The notes: generated from the sequence alone by a model not told the origin. DNA of 18,988 bases from JAGVPT01 sp035500675 (GCA_035500675.1 DATJXA010000017.1:1-18988); one strand, 5' to 3'; positions 1-8,136 are shown, numbered from the stretch's first letter. A program made the numbers and translations.

Positions 1-1
1 T

Positions 2-1645
2 CGGCTTTCAGCAAAACTGCTGTTGCAATCGAAAAATTTCAACAAAGAAATTTATATCCTCACCGATAACCAAAAAACGACGCTGGCCGGCCTCACGCGC
101 GCCGAAAACCGTCAGCCGATCCAGAAGCTGTTCGACCCGAACGTGAGGGTATTCGTCGTCCCGCTTTCAGAGCAGACTTTCGAGAATATGGGGATCGTTT
201 CTGTCGAAGTTTTGCCGACCCTCTTTCAACAGGGGAAGCCGTTTACGGTGAGAGCAAGCATCGAAAATTACGGCACTGCACGGGTTGAGAATCACCTTGT
301 CAGTCTCTTCCTCGACGGCACGCGTGTCATGCAAAAAAGCCTCACGCTCGAGGGAGGAGGACGGACGTCGGTGGAACTCACTGCGACGCCGCAACACCCC
401 GGCTTCTTCAAAGGCCGTGTCGAGCTTGAAGAGGATGCGTTTGATGAAGACAACGCGCGGTATTTTTCGGTCGACATTCCTGAACGGATCAACGTGCTCG
501 TCTCTTCGTCGGAACCGAAAAGTTCCGCGTATCTACGACTCGCCCTTTCTGTCCATAACGAAGATGAAACGTCGACGGTCCTCGGGTTTACGGAGATCCC
601 TCCGCAGCAGCTTACATATGGAGCGCTCACGAAGACGGACGTCGTTCTCCTTTCGAACGTCGCCTCCCTCTCCTCGACTCAGGCCGATGAATTGAACGAA
701 TTTATGTCCGACGGAGGCGGCCTCATTTTTTTCCCAGGAGATCGCGTCAACGTCGCGGAGTATAATTCTGAGGTTCTATCAAAACTCGAGCTCCCTCCCT
801 TGCTTCCAATTTCACCCCAAACAAGATCCGACGTTGCGGTCTCGTTCGATAAAATCGATTACGATCATCCTCTTTTTCAGGGGATGTTCGAAAACGTCGG
901 CGGCGGGAAAATTCAAAAGAGAGAAATAGAATCTCCGAAGGTCTACGAGTCCAGTCGCTTCGCTTCGGAAAAAAATATTCGCTCGATCATCTCGCTTTCG
1001 GACGGCACTCCTTTTTTATGGGAAAAGATCGGAGGGACCCGCCGCATCCTCGGCTTTGCGGTCGCGGCAAATACTGCATGGTCGGATTTTCCTGTGAAAG
1101 GAATTTTCGTTCCGCTTCTCTACCAGACCATCCTTTATGCGGCTTCTGGAAGAAGTTCGCTCGGCGCATTCCCATCCGTCACTGCAGGCGACCGGATCGC
1201 CATTCCTCTTTCGAAACTCCGTACGAAGGAGGAAGCGACAGAACCGGCTGCATCTCCGACGCTTCGTGTGCTGGATCCTTCGGGGAAGGAATCGCTTGTG
1301 CAGCCTAGTACGGGAGGCAGAATGTCTTCGGTCGTTGCGTTTGACAATACCGAGAAACCAGGGGTCTATGTGATCGCCCACGGCCGCGACACGCTGGCGG
1401 AGATACCCGTCAATGTCGATCCCGCGGAATCCGAGCCAGCCCGGGCAACTAAGGACGAGTTTCTTTCGTTAGCGGAAAAAATGGGGATCGGCAAAAATGC
1501 GGTAACTTTTGTGAGCAACCCCGGATCGATCCAGAGTGTTGTACTTCAAAGCAGGTTCGGCATCGAGCTATGGAAGTATTTTCTTCTCGCGGCATTGGTC
1601 GTCGCGGTTGCGGAAATGATCGTCGCCCGCGAACCGAAAGAATGA
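2..1645 (+). CDS. BatA/VWA-type membrane protein, 3' part (5' end outside window)
   Basis: The reading frame is open from base 2, so the gene starts upstream of the window. The TTG at 23 is only an internal codon. The first residues (SAKLLLQSKNFNKEIYIL, then TDNQ) look like the end of a von Willebrand A domain. Next comes a beta-rich CARDB-like segment (VSVEVLPTLFQQGKPFTVRA). A segment resembling a glutamine-amidotransferase-like fold follows (DVVLLSNVASLSSTQADEL, GGGLIFFPGD). The protein ends with one hydrophobic helix (LWKYFLLAALVVAVAEMIVA) and a short charged tail (REPKE). This arrangement matches the large Bacteroidota proteins with an N-terminal double-transmembrane BatA domain plus VWA, which sit in the inner membrane with most of the chain outside the cytoplasm. 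The N-terminal helices and the metal-site residues are not visible here. The exact role is unknown; such proteins are usually linked to envelope or stress functions. The family call is fairly secure, the function is not. Confidence 0.75.
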   Translation, partial: RLSAKLLLQSKNFNKEIYILTDNQKTTLAGLTRAENRQPIQKLFDPNVRVFVVPLSEQTFENMGIVSVEVLPTLFQQGKPFTVRASIENYGTARVENHLVSLFLDGTRVMQKSLTLEGGGRTSVELTATPQHPGFFKGRVELEEDAFDEDNARYFSVDIPERINVLVSSSEPKSSAYLRLALSVHNEDETSTVLGFTEIPPQQLTYGALTKTDVVLLSNVASLSSTQADELNEFMSDGGGLIFFPGDRVNVAEYNSEVLSKLELPPLLPISPQTRSDVAVSFDKIDYDHPLFQGMFENVGGGKIQKREIESPKVYESSRFASEKNIRSIISLSDGTPFLWEKIGGTRRILGFAVAANTAWSDFPVKGIFVPLLYQTILYAASGRSSLGAFPSVTAGDRIAIPLSKLRTKEEATEPAASPTLRVLDPSGKESLVQPSTGGRMSSVVAFDNTEKPGVYVIAHGRDTLAEIPVNVDPAESEPARATKDEFLSLAEKMGIGKNAVTFVSNPGSIQSVVLQSRFGIELWKYFLLAALVVAVAEMIVAREPKE

Positions 1646-1697
1646 ATGCGCATGGGACCGCGGGGCGCGGCAAAAAATTTGACCATGGAGAATTCCT

Positions 1698-3026
1698 TTG
1701 ACGGATAGTACAAAAACATCAAAAATGATCGACCTCGTGAACGATGAAAAAGAACGTGCCATCGTCGTCGGGTTGGTAACGCGAAAAATTGAGCGCAGTC
1801 AGGCCGAAGAATATCTCGATGAGCTTTCTCTCCTCGCGGACACAGCCGGAGCGACGGTCGTGCACAGGATATTGCAGGACCGTGGACACATCGACCCCGC
1901 TTATTACATCGGAAAAGGCAAGGTCGAACAGATCGCGCAGTACGCCGAGGATGACAACATCGCCAGCGTGATCTTCGACGACGATCTCTCGCCGGCCCAG
2001 GCGCGAAATCTCGAGGAGGTCATCAAGCGAAAGATCCTCGACCGGAGCGGCCTTATTCTCGACATTTTCGCCAGCCGCGCGCGGAGCAACGAGGCCCGGA
2101 CACAGGTCGAACTCGCACAGCTTCAATACCTTCTTCCGCGTCTGACGGGCGCCTGGACGCATCTTTCGAAACAGTTCGGGGGCATCGGCACGAAGGGGCC
2201 GGGAGAAACTCAGATCGAGACCGACCGTCGCATGATACGGCAGCGCATCTCGCATCTCAAAGAGAAGCTTGCAAAAATCGGGCGACAGCGCGATGTCCGT
2301 CGAAGCGGGCGAAAAGATTTCGTCGCGGTATCGCTCGTCGGTTATACGAATGCGGGAAAGTCCACCCTTCTCAACGCGATGACCGATTCGAACGTCTTCG
2401 TTGAGAATCGCCTTTTCGCGACGCTCGACACGACGACGCGGGCAGCGGTCCTCTCCCCTTCGACCACCATACTCCTTTCAGATACCGTCGGGTTTATCAG
2501 GAAACTTCCACATCATCTCATCGCCTCCTTCAAAGGGACCCTTGAAGAAGTCGTCGAAGCAGATATTCTGCTCCATGTCGTCGATGTGTGTCATCCGAAA
2601 TTTCGGGAACAGATCCAGGTCGTTAACGCGACGCTCGAGGACCTCGGAGCGGCCGGCAAACCAACCATTTTTGTGTTCAATAAAATAGATGCGCTGGAAG
2701 ACCGTGAGCACCTCCAGGAGTTACGGAAAGAATATTCGTCGGCTGTGTTCATCTCCGCGCAGCGGGGTATCAACCTCAACGGCTTGAAAGAGATGCTCCT
2801 TCATGCCATCCATCATTCCCAAACAACTCTCACGTTCTCCATTGCGCAGACAGAGCACAAAGCGCTCTCTGCCATTTACGACCTTTCTGACGTCGAAGAA
2901 AGAATCTATGAGGATGGAAAGATCATTGTGAGGACGGCTGTCAGCGGCCGTAACAACGAACAAGTGAAAGAGATCCTGAGAAAGGCAAGCGCATCGGTCA
3001 TCGAAGAGAAAGAGCAGTCAAAATAA
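1698..3026 (+). CDS. hflX: GTPase HflX (ribosome-associated)
   Basis: HflX binds the large ribosomal subunit and splits stalled or heat-damaged 70S ribosomes using GTP. The 442-residue product has the family's N-terminal domain (IFDDDLSPAQARNLEE near 92-107) and the glycine-rich linker GTKGPGETQIETDRR (164-178). The TRAFAC-type GTPase domain shows G1 GYTNAGKST (215-223), G3 DTVGF (262-266), G4 NKID (328-331) and G5 SAQRG (353-357). A C-terminal domain follows. The length is normal for the family. The start is TTG at 1698, with GGAG at 1687-1690 placed seven bases before it. The ATG at 1685 meets a stop after a few codons, and the next in-frame ATG (1725) has no ribosome binding site. It lies 52 bases after the BatA-like gene on the same strand, so co-transcription is possible though not functionally obvious. 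The family call is very secure. Confidence 0.96.
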   Translation: MTDSTKTSKMIDLVNDEKERAIVVGLVTRKIERSQAEEYLDELSLLADTAGATVVHRILQDRGHIDPAYYIGKGKVEQIAQYAEDDNIASVIFDDDLSPAQARNLEEVIKRKILDRSGLILDIFASRARSNEARTQVELAQLQYLLPRLTGAWTHLSKQFGGIGTKGPGETQIETDRRMIRQRISHLKEKLAKIGRQRDVRRSGRKDFVAVSLVGYTNAGKSTLLNAMTDSNVFVENRLFATLDTTTRAAVLSPSTTILLSDTVGFIRKLPHHLIASFKGTLEEVVEADILLHVVDVCHPKFREQIQVVNATLEDLGAAGKPTIFVFNKIDALEDREHLQELRKEYSSAVFISAQRGINLNGLKEMLLHAIHHSQTTLTFSIAQTEHKALSAIYDLSDVEERIYEDGKIIVRTAVSGRNNEQVKEILRKASASVIEEKEQSK

Positions 3027-3089
3027 CGCTTTCGTTGGCTAAGAGGTTGGGCATCTCCAGCCTTGTTTGTGGTACGGTTTGCCTACTGC

Positions 3090-3178
3090 AAAAATGAACC
3101 GGACACTTTTCTCTTTAAGTCCGTCAAAAGCCTTTACGTTGAACTGGCCAAAAAGCTTCGAGTGTCCCGTTCATTTTT
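3090..3178. repeat. 89-bp element with 18-bp terminal inverted repeats (MITE-like or IS remnant)
   Basis: The left arm AAAAATGAACCGGACACT (3090-3107) and the reverse complement of the right arm, AAAAATGAACGGGACACT (3161-3178), match at 17 of 18 positions. Between them are 53 bases with no coding capacity. The loop is too long and the ends too regular for an ordinary terminator. The structure looks like two joined transposon ends or a miniature inverted-repeat element. No exact target-site duplication flanks it; there is only a displaced ACTG at 3085-3088 and 3181-3184. The family is not identified. Confidence 0.55.
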
Positions 3179-3207
3179 AAACTGAGTCACTGCTCTGCCC
3201 CCCTATC

Positions 3208-3236
3208 TTGACTCTCTGTGGGGTAATAAGTAAATT
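3208..3236 (+). promoter_or_regulatory. Promoter candidate for the cNMP-GAF-histidine kinase
   Basis: TTGACT (3208-3213), a 17-base spacer and TAAATT (3231-3236, followed by TC) form a good -35/-10 pair about 55 bases before the ATG at 3292. The -10 also fits the Bacteroidota TAnnTTTG form. The same TTGACT-N17-TAnnTT layout occurs upstream of the genes at 8465 and 9498, which strengthens the call. CTTGACTCTCT (3207-3217) is repeated exactly at 8323-8333. Confidence 0.55.
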
Positions 3237-3291
3237 TCTGCTGATGTGAAAATTTTTTCTTGCACGCTTCGCCAATACTCGCCACTTATCC

Positions 3292-4920
3292 ATGGAAAAC
3301 ACCAACCTTACGATCGAGAACCTCCGCGCAAACGCTCTCTTTAAGTATATCGGCGACAACGATCTACGCTCGATCTCCAAAACGTTGAAAGAAGAAACGT
3401 TCAAGGCGAACACGATCATTTTCAACGAGGATACGCGGGGCGAACGGCTGTATCTTATCCTCGAAGGAAAGGTGAAAATTTCCAAGGTGACAAAATACGG
3501 AGAGGAAACCGTACTCGCCGCACTCGGTAAGGGGGAATTTTTCGGCGAGATGGAACTTATTGAAGACCAGCCCCGTTCCGCCCGCACGACCGCAGTCGAG
3601 GACACCATTGCCGCCGGAATTGCGAAGCACGACTTCGACACGCTCATCAAGACGAATCATATCGTCGCGCTCAACATCCTTAAGTCGATCAGCAAGCGCC
3701 TGCGGTCGACCGACCAAACCGTCGTCAACGAACTTGAAAGCAGTCTGGACAACTCCAAAGTGCAGGTCGAGAAACTGAACCTGCTTATCGACGCCGCAAA
3801 GACAGTCAATTCCACGCTTGACCTCGACAAATTACTCGATGTCATTCTTGAGACCGCTATCAAGTCGATCGGAGCCGACCGCGGAACGCTCTATCTCGTC
3901 GACGAATTGAAATCCGAGATCTGGTCGAAGGCGCTGCGGGGAACCGAAGTGATCGAAATCCGCCTGCCGATCGGTAAAGGATTGTCGGGGTATGTGGCAA
4001 AGACAGGAGATACAATTAATATTCCGGACGCGTACAACGACCCGCGATTCAACCCCGACGTCGATAAAAAATCCGGATACCGGACCAACAACATGCTGTG
4101 CATGCCGATGCGCAACAGGGACAACAAGATCATCGGCGTGTTCCAGATGCTGAACAAAAAAGGAGGGCCGTTTACGGGCGAAGACGAAGAGTTTATCAAT
4201 GCGCTTTCGATCCATGCTTCGATCGCAATTGAGAATGCGCGGCTCGCCCAGGAAATGGTGAATAACGAAAGATTATCGGCCGTCGGCAGGATGGCAAGCA
4301 CCATCATCCACGATATCAAAAATCCGATGGGCACGCTCAGGGTCTATGCGCAAGTGATGAAAAAAAAATCGGGGAACGAGGAGGCGGCGAAGCTTGCGGA
4401 TGAAATGATCCATCAGGTCGACCGTTTTGTCAACATGGCGCAGGAAATTCTTGATTTTAGCCGGGGCGTCAGCGCGACGAATATTCAGGAAACTGAGTTC
4501 GGCGAGGTGATGGAAGGCGTGCTCGCGTTCATCGAAAAGGATCTCACGAAACGCAACATTAAGCTCGAAAAGAATCTCGGCTTTCAAGGAAAGGTCAAGC
4601 TCGACACCGACAAAGTCGTCCGGGTTTTTTACAACATCGCAAGCAACGCCGCGGACGCAATGCCCAACGGCGGAAGTCTCATCGTCACAACAGAGGATGC
4701 CGGCGGCATGGTCAAGGTCGACTTCAAAGATACCGGAACGGGAATGCCCGAAGAAGTAAAAAGAAGAATTTTTGAACCCTTCGTGACGTACGGGAAAAAG
4801 CACGGAACGGGACTCGGCATGGCGATCGTCAAGAAAGTGATGGACGATCACAAAGGGAAGATCGAGATCGAGACGGAGATGGGAAAAGGGACGACCATCC
4901 GCTTGCTGTTTCCGCTGTAA
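3292..4920 (+). CDS. Sensor histidine kinase with cNMP-binding and GAF domains
   Basis: This is a soluble 542-residue two-component kinase with two sensory modules and no membrane segment. Residues 13-125 form a CRP-type cyclic-nucleotide-binding domain. Its phosphate-binding cassette reads FGEMELIEDQPRSART (84-99) and keeps Glu86 and Arg95, the positions that bind cNMP ribose and phosphate in CRP-like proteins. A helix leads to a GAF domain at about 160-318 (GADRGTLYLVD, GLSGYVAKTG). The HisKA helix carries the phospho-acceptor His340 (IIHDIKNPMG). The ATPase domain has N-box residues Asn448 and Asn452, G1 DTGTGMP (480-486), F-box FEPF (494-497) and G2 GTGLGMAI (505-512), so it should be active. 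There is no receiver or output domain, so it needs a separate partner, which is not adjacent. The start has no clear Shine-Dalgarno sequence. The architecture is secure; the ligand and target are unknown. Confidence 0.93.
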   Translation: MENTNLTIENLRANALFKYIGDNDLRSISKTLKEETFKANTIIFNEDTRGERLYLILEGKVKISKVTKYGEETVLAALGKGEFFGEMELIEDQPRSARTTAVEDTIAAGIAKHDFDTLIKTNHIVALNILKSISKRLRSTDQTVVNELESSLDNSKVQVEKLNLLIDAAKTVNSTLDLDKLLDVILETAIKSIGADRGTLYLVDELKSEIWSKALRGTEVIEIRLPIGKGLSGYVAKTGDTINIPDAYNDPRFNPDVDKKSGYRTNNMLCMPMRNRDNKIIGVFQMLNKKGGPFTGEDEEFINALSIHASIAIENARLAQEMVNNERLSAVGRMASTIIHDIKNPMGTLRVYAQVMKKKSGNEEAAKLADEMIHQVDRFVNMAQEILDFSRGVSATNIQETEFGEVMEGVLAFIEKDLTKRNIKLEKNLGFQGKVKLDTDKVVRVFYNIASNAADAMPNGGSLIVTTEDAGGMVKVDFKDTGTGMPEEVKRRIFEPFVTYGKKHGTGLGMAIVKKVMDDHKGKIEIETEMGKGTTIRLLFPL

Positions 4921-4928
4921 GATTCGAG

Positions 4929-4960
4929 AGTGAACGGTTCGCTTAAGCGAACCGTTCACT
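4929..4960. terminator. 32-bp perfect palindrome, probable bidirectional terminator
   Basis: The arm AGTGAACGGTTCGCTT (4929-4944) is followed directly by its exact reverse complement (4945-4960). It lies between two convergent genes: nine bases after the kinase stop and including the hpnE stop codon (4958-4956). Position and symmetry suggest a terminator serving both strands, but neither side has a T-run. A protein-binding site or an RNA-stabilising hairpin remains possible. Confidence 0.6.
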
Positions 4961-6332
4961 GAGCCTTCCGCTTCAGATACTCTCTCACCAGTTCACTGCA
5001 CGCGTAACCACTCTGCGCAGCTCCCTCGATCGTCGCGGGCAATTTCGTATCGGTCCAGTCTCCTGCAAGAAAAAGATTTTTGACGCTCGTCGCATGGGCG
5101 GGACGGAACTTGTGCGTCCCGACGCGGGGAGAGAACGTCGCTCGTTTTTCCTTGATCACCAAAGAGTGTACAAGCTTCGCTCCAGCGCTCTCCGGGTAAA
5201 ATCGGCGAAGTCCCGCTAATGCCATCTCCGTCAGTTCTCCTTTATCTTTTTCCACAAGATGCGAGGCCCCGCTGATGACCAGCGATAGATAGTACGGAGG
5301 CGTGCGTCGTTTTCCGAAAATCGCCGACTTATTGAAAACCCAGTGAACCGGAGAGTCAAGCAATGCGACGAAATCTTCTTCCATAAAACGTCGGTCGAAC
5401 CAACAATGGATAGTGACGATTGCAGAGGCGATCAACCCGCCTGAGAGATCGCCGCCGAATATTTCATTTCCGTCGTCATCAAACATCGTCCGGAGATCAT
5501 AATATGGAGCTGAGCAGACAATCGCGCGGGGAACGATCCGTTCACCTCCCTGTAAAACCAGCGCAGTGGCTTCTTTATTTTCGATGACGATCCGTTCAAC
5601 TTGTGTGTTCATCCGAACGGCGCAACGATGGTCCATGAGATACTCCAATGCCTCGTCCACAAAAATTTTGCTGAGCCCTTTTATCGGGATCGCCATCGAA
5701 GAGTCGTTCCCTTTTCCCAGAAACGCAGACTTGAGGACTTTTACAAAAAGCGCGGCCGACACGACGTCCGGAGAATCGTTCAACGTTCCAATCGCAATGA
5801 TGTTCCAAAGATATTTTTTATTTTCGGGGGACTGATGGAGTGCGTCGAGCCACTGCGTTACCGTCATGGAATGGAGGCGCTCATCCGCATCCGGCCGGGC
5901 GGAAGCAATTGCCGCGCCCACGCGCAGAAGAGAGAGCCGTTGGGAAAGCGAAAGGCTTTTCAGCCGCAGCATTCCTGCAACGACGTTCAGCGGAGCCGGT
6001 AGGGGGGCGGCTTGCAGCCGAAATGCTCCACGATGTTCATGACGAAACACTACGGAGAGTTTCTTCTGAATGGTAACATCCTGGAGAGTGCCGATAGTCG
6101 AAAGATATTTCAGCGTCGAGTGGTAACAGCCCATCATAAGATGCTGGCCGTTGTCGACCTCATCCCCCGTCTCTTTATCGACAAACGAGTACGTCCTTCC
6201 GCCGCAATGCTGTTTTTGCTCGATGAGATGAACGGAAAAGCCGTGAGTGGCAAGGTCGACTGCTGCGGTTAATCCGCCGATGCCGCCGCCGATAACGGCG
6301 ACGTCGGGATCAGGTCCGCGCTGTGACGGCAT
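4956..6332 (-). CDS. hpnE: Hydroxysqualene reductase / squalene-associated FAD oxidoreductase HpnE
   Basis: HpnE is the FAD-dependent amine-oxidase-fold enzyme that reduces hydroxysqualene to squalene, the last step of the bacterial HpnCDE route. From the chosen ATG at 6332 the product has 458 residues. Near the N-terminus is the dinucleotide-binding loop VAVIGGGIGG (11-20, G15-x-G17-x-x-G20), with Glu38 at the end of the second strand and the motif CGGRTYSF (43-50). The C-terminal FAD segment is NLFLAGDWTDTKLPATIEGA, followed by a helix. The frame is open to 6491, but the extra 53 residues are arginine- and serine-rich, unlike the family, and lie entirely inside hpnD. The ATG just before the GxGxxG strand is therefore the better start. 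It overlaps the end of hpnD by 23 bases, which suggests translational coupling. The identification is strengthened by hpnC and hpnD directly upstream. Confidence 0.9.
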   Translation of the reverse strand: MPSQRGPDPDVAVIGGGIGGLTAAVDLATHGFSVHLIEQKQHCGGRTYSFVDKETGDEVDNGQHLMMGCYHSTLKYLSTIGTLQDVTIQKKLSVVFRHEHRGAFRLQAAPLPAPLNVVAGMLRLKSLSLSQRLSLLRVGAAIASARPDADERLHSMTVTQWLDALHQSPENKKYLWNIIAIGTLNDSPDVVSAALFVKVLKSAFLGKGNDSSMAIPIKGLSKIFVDEALEYLMDHRCAVRMNTQVERIVIENKEATALVLQGGERIVPRAIVCSAPYYDLRTMFDDDGNEIFGGDLSGGLIASAIVTIHCWFDRRFMEEDFVALLDSPVHWVFNKSAIFGKRRTPPYYLSLVISGASHLVEKDKGELTEMALAGLRRFYPESAGAKLVHSLVIKEKRATFSPRVGTHKFRPAHATSVKNLFLAGDWTDTKLPATIEGAAQSGYACSELVREYLKRKAQ

Positions 6333-7179
6333 GAGATCGGAGAGTTCTGTTCTTCCACCACACCCCGGTGGTGATGAGGAGTTTTGTGAGGCTGAAAAGG
6401 CGGATGCGTTTCGTAAAAACGTTGTATTCCGCCCGTTCGATATCGCGGAGTAAGCGGAAATAAATCGCCTCCATAATCTGCGCGGCGACAAAAAGGGGCT
6501 TGTCTTCTTCGGAAAGGTTTTCTAACGCCTGTTTGAAGTACCACCGTGCGCGTTCGCACTCGAACCTCATTAAGCGAATGAATTGAGAATTATATGTCCC
6601 CGCAAGCAATTCATCTTCGGAATAGTTGAAGCGCTCCAGATCTTCGAGAGGAAGATAGATCCTTCCTTTTGCCGCGTCTACCTTGATATCCCGTAGAATA
6701 TTTGTCAATTGCAGCGCGATGCCGAGATTGATCGCATATTCTTTTGCCCCCTCGTTCTTGTAGCCGAAGATCTCCGTGCAGATCAGACCGACAGTCGAAG
6801 CGGCGCGATAGCAGTATTCGCGAAGTTCGTTGAATGTCGCGTACCTGCTCTTCAGCAGATCCATCTCCATCCCTTTAATGAGGTCATGAAAATGGTGAAG
6901 AGGGATGTTGAACCGCTGTATGGTCTGGCTCAGTTTGTTGAGGAGGGGATAGCGTGACGTCCCGTCGATAGCTCGCTCGAACTCGCGGGACCAGAGCCGC
7001 AGACGGACGTATTTGCGCTTGATGCTTTCGTCTTCGTCGACGATATCGTCGGTTGTGCGGCACCATGCATAGACGACATTGATCGCTTCGCGTTTGGGCT
7101 TCGGCAAAAGAAAAAACGAATAATAAAAGTTGCTTCGTTTGTTCTTTTCTATTATGTCGGCAACGAGGAGTGTATCCAT
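6310..7179 (-). CDS. hpnD: Presqualene diphosphate synthase HpnD
   Basis: HpnD condenses two farnesyl diphosphates into presqualene diphosphate. The 289-residue product has the typical HpnD opening SNFYYSFFLLPKPKREAI (16-33). It keeps both Mg2+-binding aspartate motifs of head-to-head prenyl synthases: DDIVDE (44-49) and NILRDIKVD (160-168), followed by KGRIYLP (171-177). No membrane segment is obvious, although the C-terminal part is basic and moderately hydrophobic, which would suit contact with the membrane. Its ATG overlaps the hpnC stop by one base (TGATG at 7181-7177), a classic stop-restart junction. It overlaps hpnE by 23 bases downstream. The choice of HpnD over HpnC rests on the FYYSF N-terminus; the upstream paralogue carries the HpnC-type ENFPVGS instead. 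Confidence 0.92.
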   Translation of the reverse strand: MDTLLVADIIEKNKRSNFYYSFFLLPKPKREAINVVYAWCRTTDDIVDEDESIKRKYVRLRLWSREFERAIDGTSRYPLLNKLSQTIQRFNIPLHHFHDLIKGMEMDLLKSRYATFNELREYCYRAASTVGLICTEIFGYKNEGAKEYAINLGIALQLTNILRDIKVDAAKGRIYLPLEDLERFNYSEDELLAGTYNSQFIRLMRFECERARWYFKQALENLSEEDKPLFVAAQIMEAIYFRLLRDIERAEYNVFTKRIRLFSLTKLLITTGVWWKNRTLRSHAVTART

Positions 7180-8018
7180 CAGCGCACGAAGAATGAACGA
7201 GTAAAGATAAGAGCCCAGTCAATCAATGAATGGGCCGGACGTCGGACGAGAACCTCGCATCCCAGCGATTCCACCTTTTCCAGAATCCTCATCCCTCCGT
7301 TGTAGGTGAGTCTCAATTCAAAACTAAATCGCTTGTCGATCGCACGGAGGAGCGGTCTTCCCTCATCAAAGAGCCGTCTCGTGCGTTCGATTTCAAAGTG
7401 CAACAACTGTCCGGCATTCGCGGTTCCAATCCGAAGGCTCTCGATACCGACGGCGAATTGGTCGAGGTCTTCACGGGGAATATAAACACGATTTCGCTTT
7501 ATATCAACACTGAGGTCTTGCCAGAAATTTGCGAGCTGGAGCGCGGTGCAAATTTTATCCGAATACAAGCATAGTTCTTCAGAGGCACAATGGAAGAGAT
7601 GAAGGATTATTCTTCCAACGGGGTTCGCAGAACGGCTGCAATAGCACAACAGGTTATCGAAGCTCTCATACGACGTTCCACGCGCGTCCATACGAAATGC
7701 CTCAAGAAGGTCCGAGAATAATGACGGGGGCATAGAGTTCGCTTTAATTACCTGAGATAGATCCATGAAAAACTCGGCTGCCTCTCCCCCATTAAGCGCC
7801 TCGTTCAACTCTTTTTCCCAGTCGTCCAGCTTTTTAACCCGGGTTTGAGCAGACTCATCCCCTTCATCGGCAAAATCATCGGCAACCCGCGCAAATGCAT
7901 AGACGAGTCGGATCGGTTTACGAAATTCCCGTGGGATATAAAGGGATCCGACAGGAAAATTCTCATAATGTGATTGCGCCAGTTTGCTGAGAGTCTTTGA
8001 TGTAGTGTCCAATTTCAA
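7179..8018 (-). CDS. hpnC: Hydroxysqualene synthase HpnC
   Basis: HpnC converts presqualene diphosphate into hydroxysqualene. The 279-residue protein begins with the family hallmark HYENFPVGS (17-25). It keeps the two aspartate-rich motifs of the squalene/phytoene synthase fold: ADDFADE (46-52) and FWQDLSVD (165-172), followed by NRVYIP (176-181). YCSRSANPVGRI (126-137) is also typical. It is the first gene of the minus-strand hpnC-hpnD-hpnE operon, with one-base and 23-base overlaps between members. The start is TTG at 8018. An in-frame stop at 8045-8043 limits any upstream extension, and no ATG, GTG or clear Shine-Dalgarno sequence occurs in between. No squalene-hopene cyclase or other hopanoid gene lies in the window, so the use of the squalene (hopanoids, sterols or other) cannot be told from here. 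Confidence 0.92.
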   Translation of the reverse strand: MKLDTTSKTLSKLAQSHYENFPVGSLYIPREFRKPIRLVYAFARVADDFADEGDESAQTRVKKLDDWEKELNEALNGGEAAEFFMDLSQVIKANSMPPSLFSDLLEAFRMDARGTSYESFDNLLCYCSRSANPVGRIILHLFHCASEELCLYSDKICTALQLANFWQDLSVDIKRNRVYIPREDLDQFAVGIESLRIGTANAGQLLHFEIERTRRLFDEGRPLLRAIDKRFSFELRLTYNGGMRILEKVESLGCEVLVRRPAHSLIDWALIFTRSFFVR

Positions 8019-8111
8019 ATGATCGACGGTGGAAGAATACGGTCAGAATATCCTTAATTGTGAAGCTATTTGCAAACTGAATATAGGGCGAGCTGATGAT
8101 ACCATCTTAAG

Positions 8112-8136
8112 ATTCCCGATAGAAACATTCGGGAAT
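8112..8136. repeat. REP-like hairpin
   Basis: ATTCCCGA (8112-8119) and TCGGGAAT (8129-8136) are perfect inverted repeats around a nine-base loop, in noncoding DNA. The form, with GGGAATGACG continuing on the right side, looks like a dispersed intergenic palindromic repeat. No second copy is in this window. Confidence 0.4.

Larger units (their letters stand above)
3027..3291. other. Intergenic region between hflX and the sensor kinase
   Basis: No credible gene lies here. The region holds an 89-bp inverted-repeat element (3090-3178) followed by a promoter candidate (3208-3236) that reads into the kinase gene. I see no classical GC-stem plus T-run terminator directly after hflX. Confidence 0.7.

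Noticed and set aside
285..695. 136-codon frame overlapping the BatA-like gene
   Set aside because: Serine/arginine-rich out-of-frame shadow of the real gene.
1658..1670. GC-rich hairpin (CCGCG-GGG-CGCGG) between the BatA-like gene and hflX as terminator
   Set aside because: The stem is only five pairs with a three-base loop and is followed by CAAAAAATTT, not a T-run; too weak to call.
4273..4959. 228-codon minus-strand frame opposite the kinase gene
   Set aside because: His/Asp-rich composition typical of antisense shadow; the plus-strand kinase motifs are unambiguous.
6333..6491. N-terminal extension of hpnE (53 residues)
   Set aside because: Low-complexity Arg/Ser-rich, wholly inside hpnD in another frame; the family begins just before the GxGxxG motif at the ATG at 6332.
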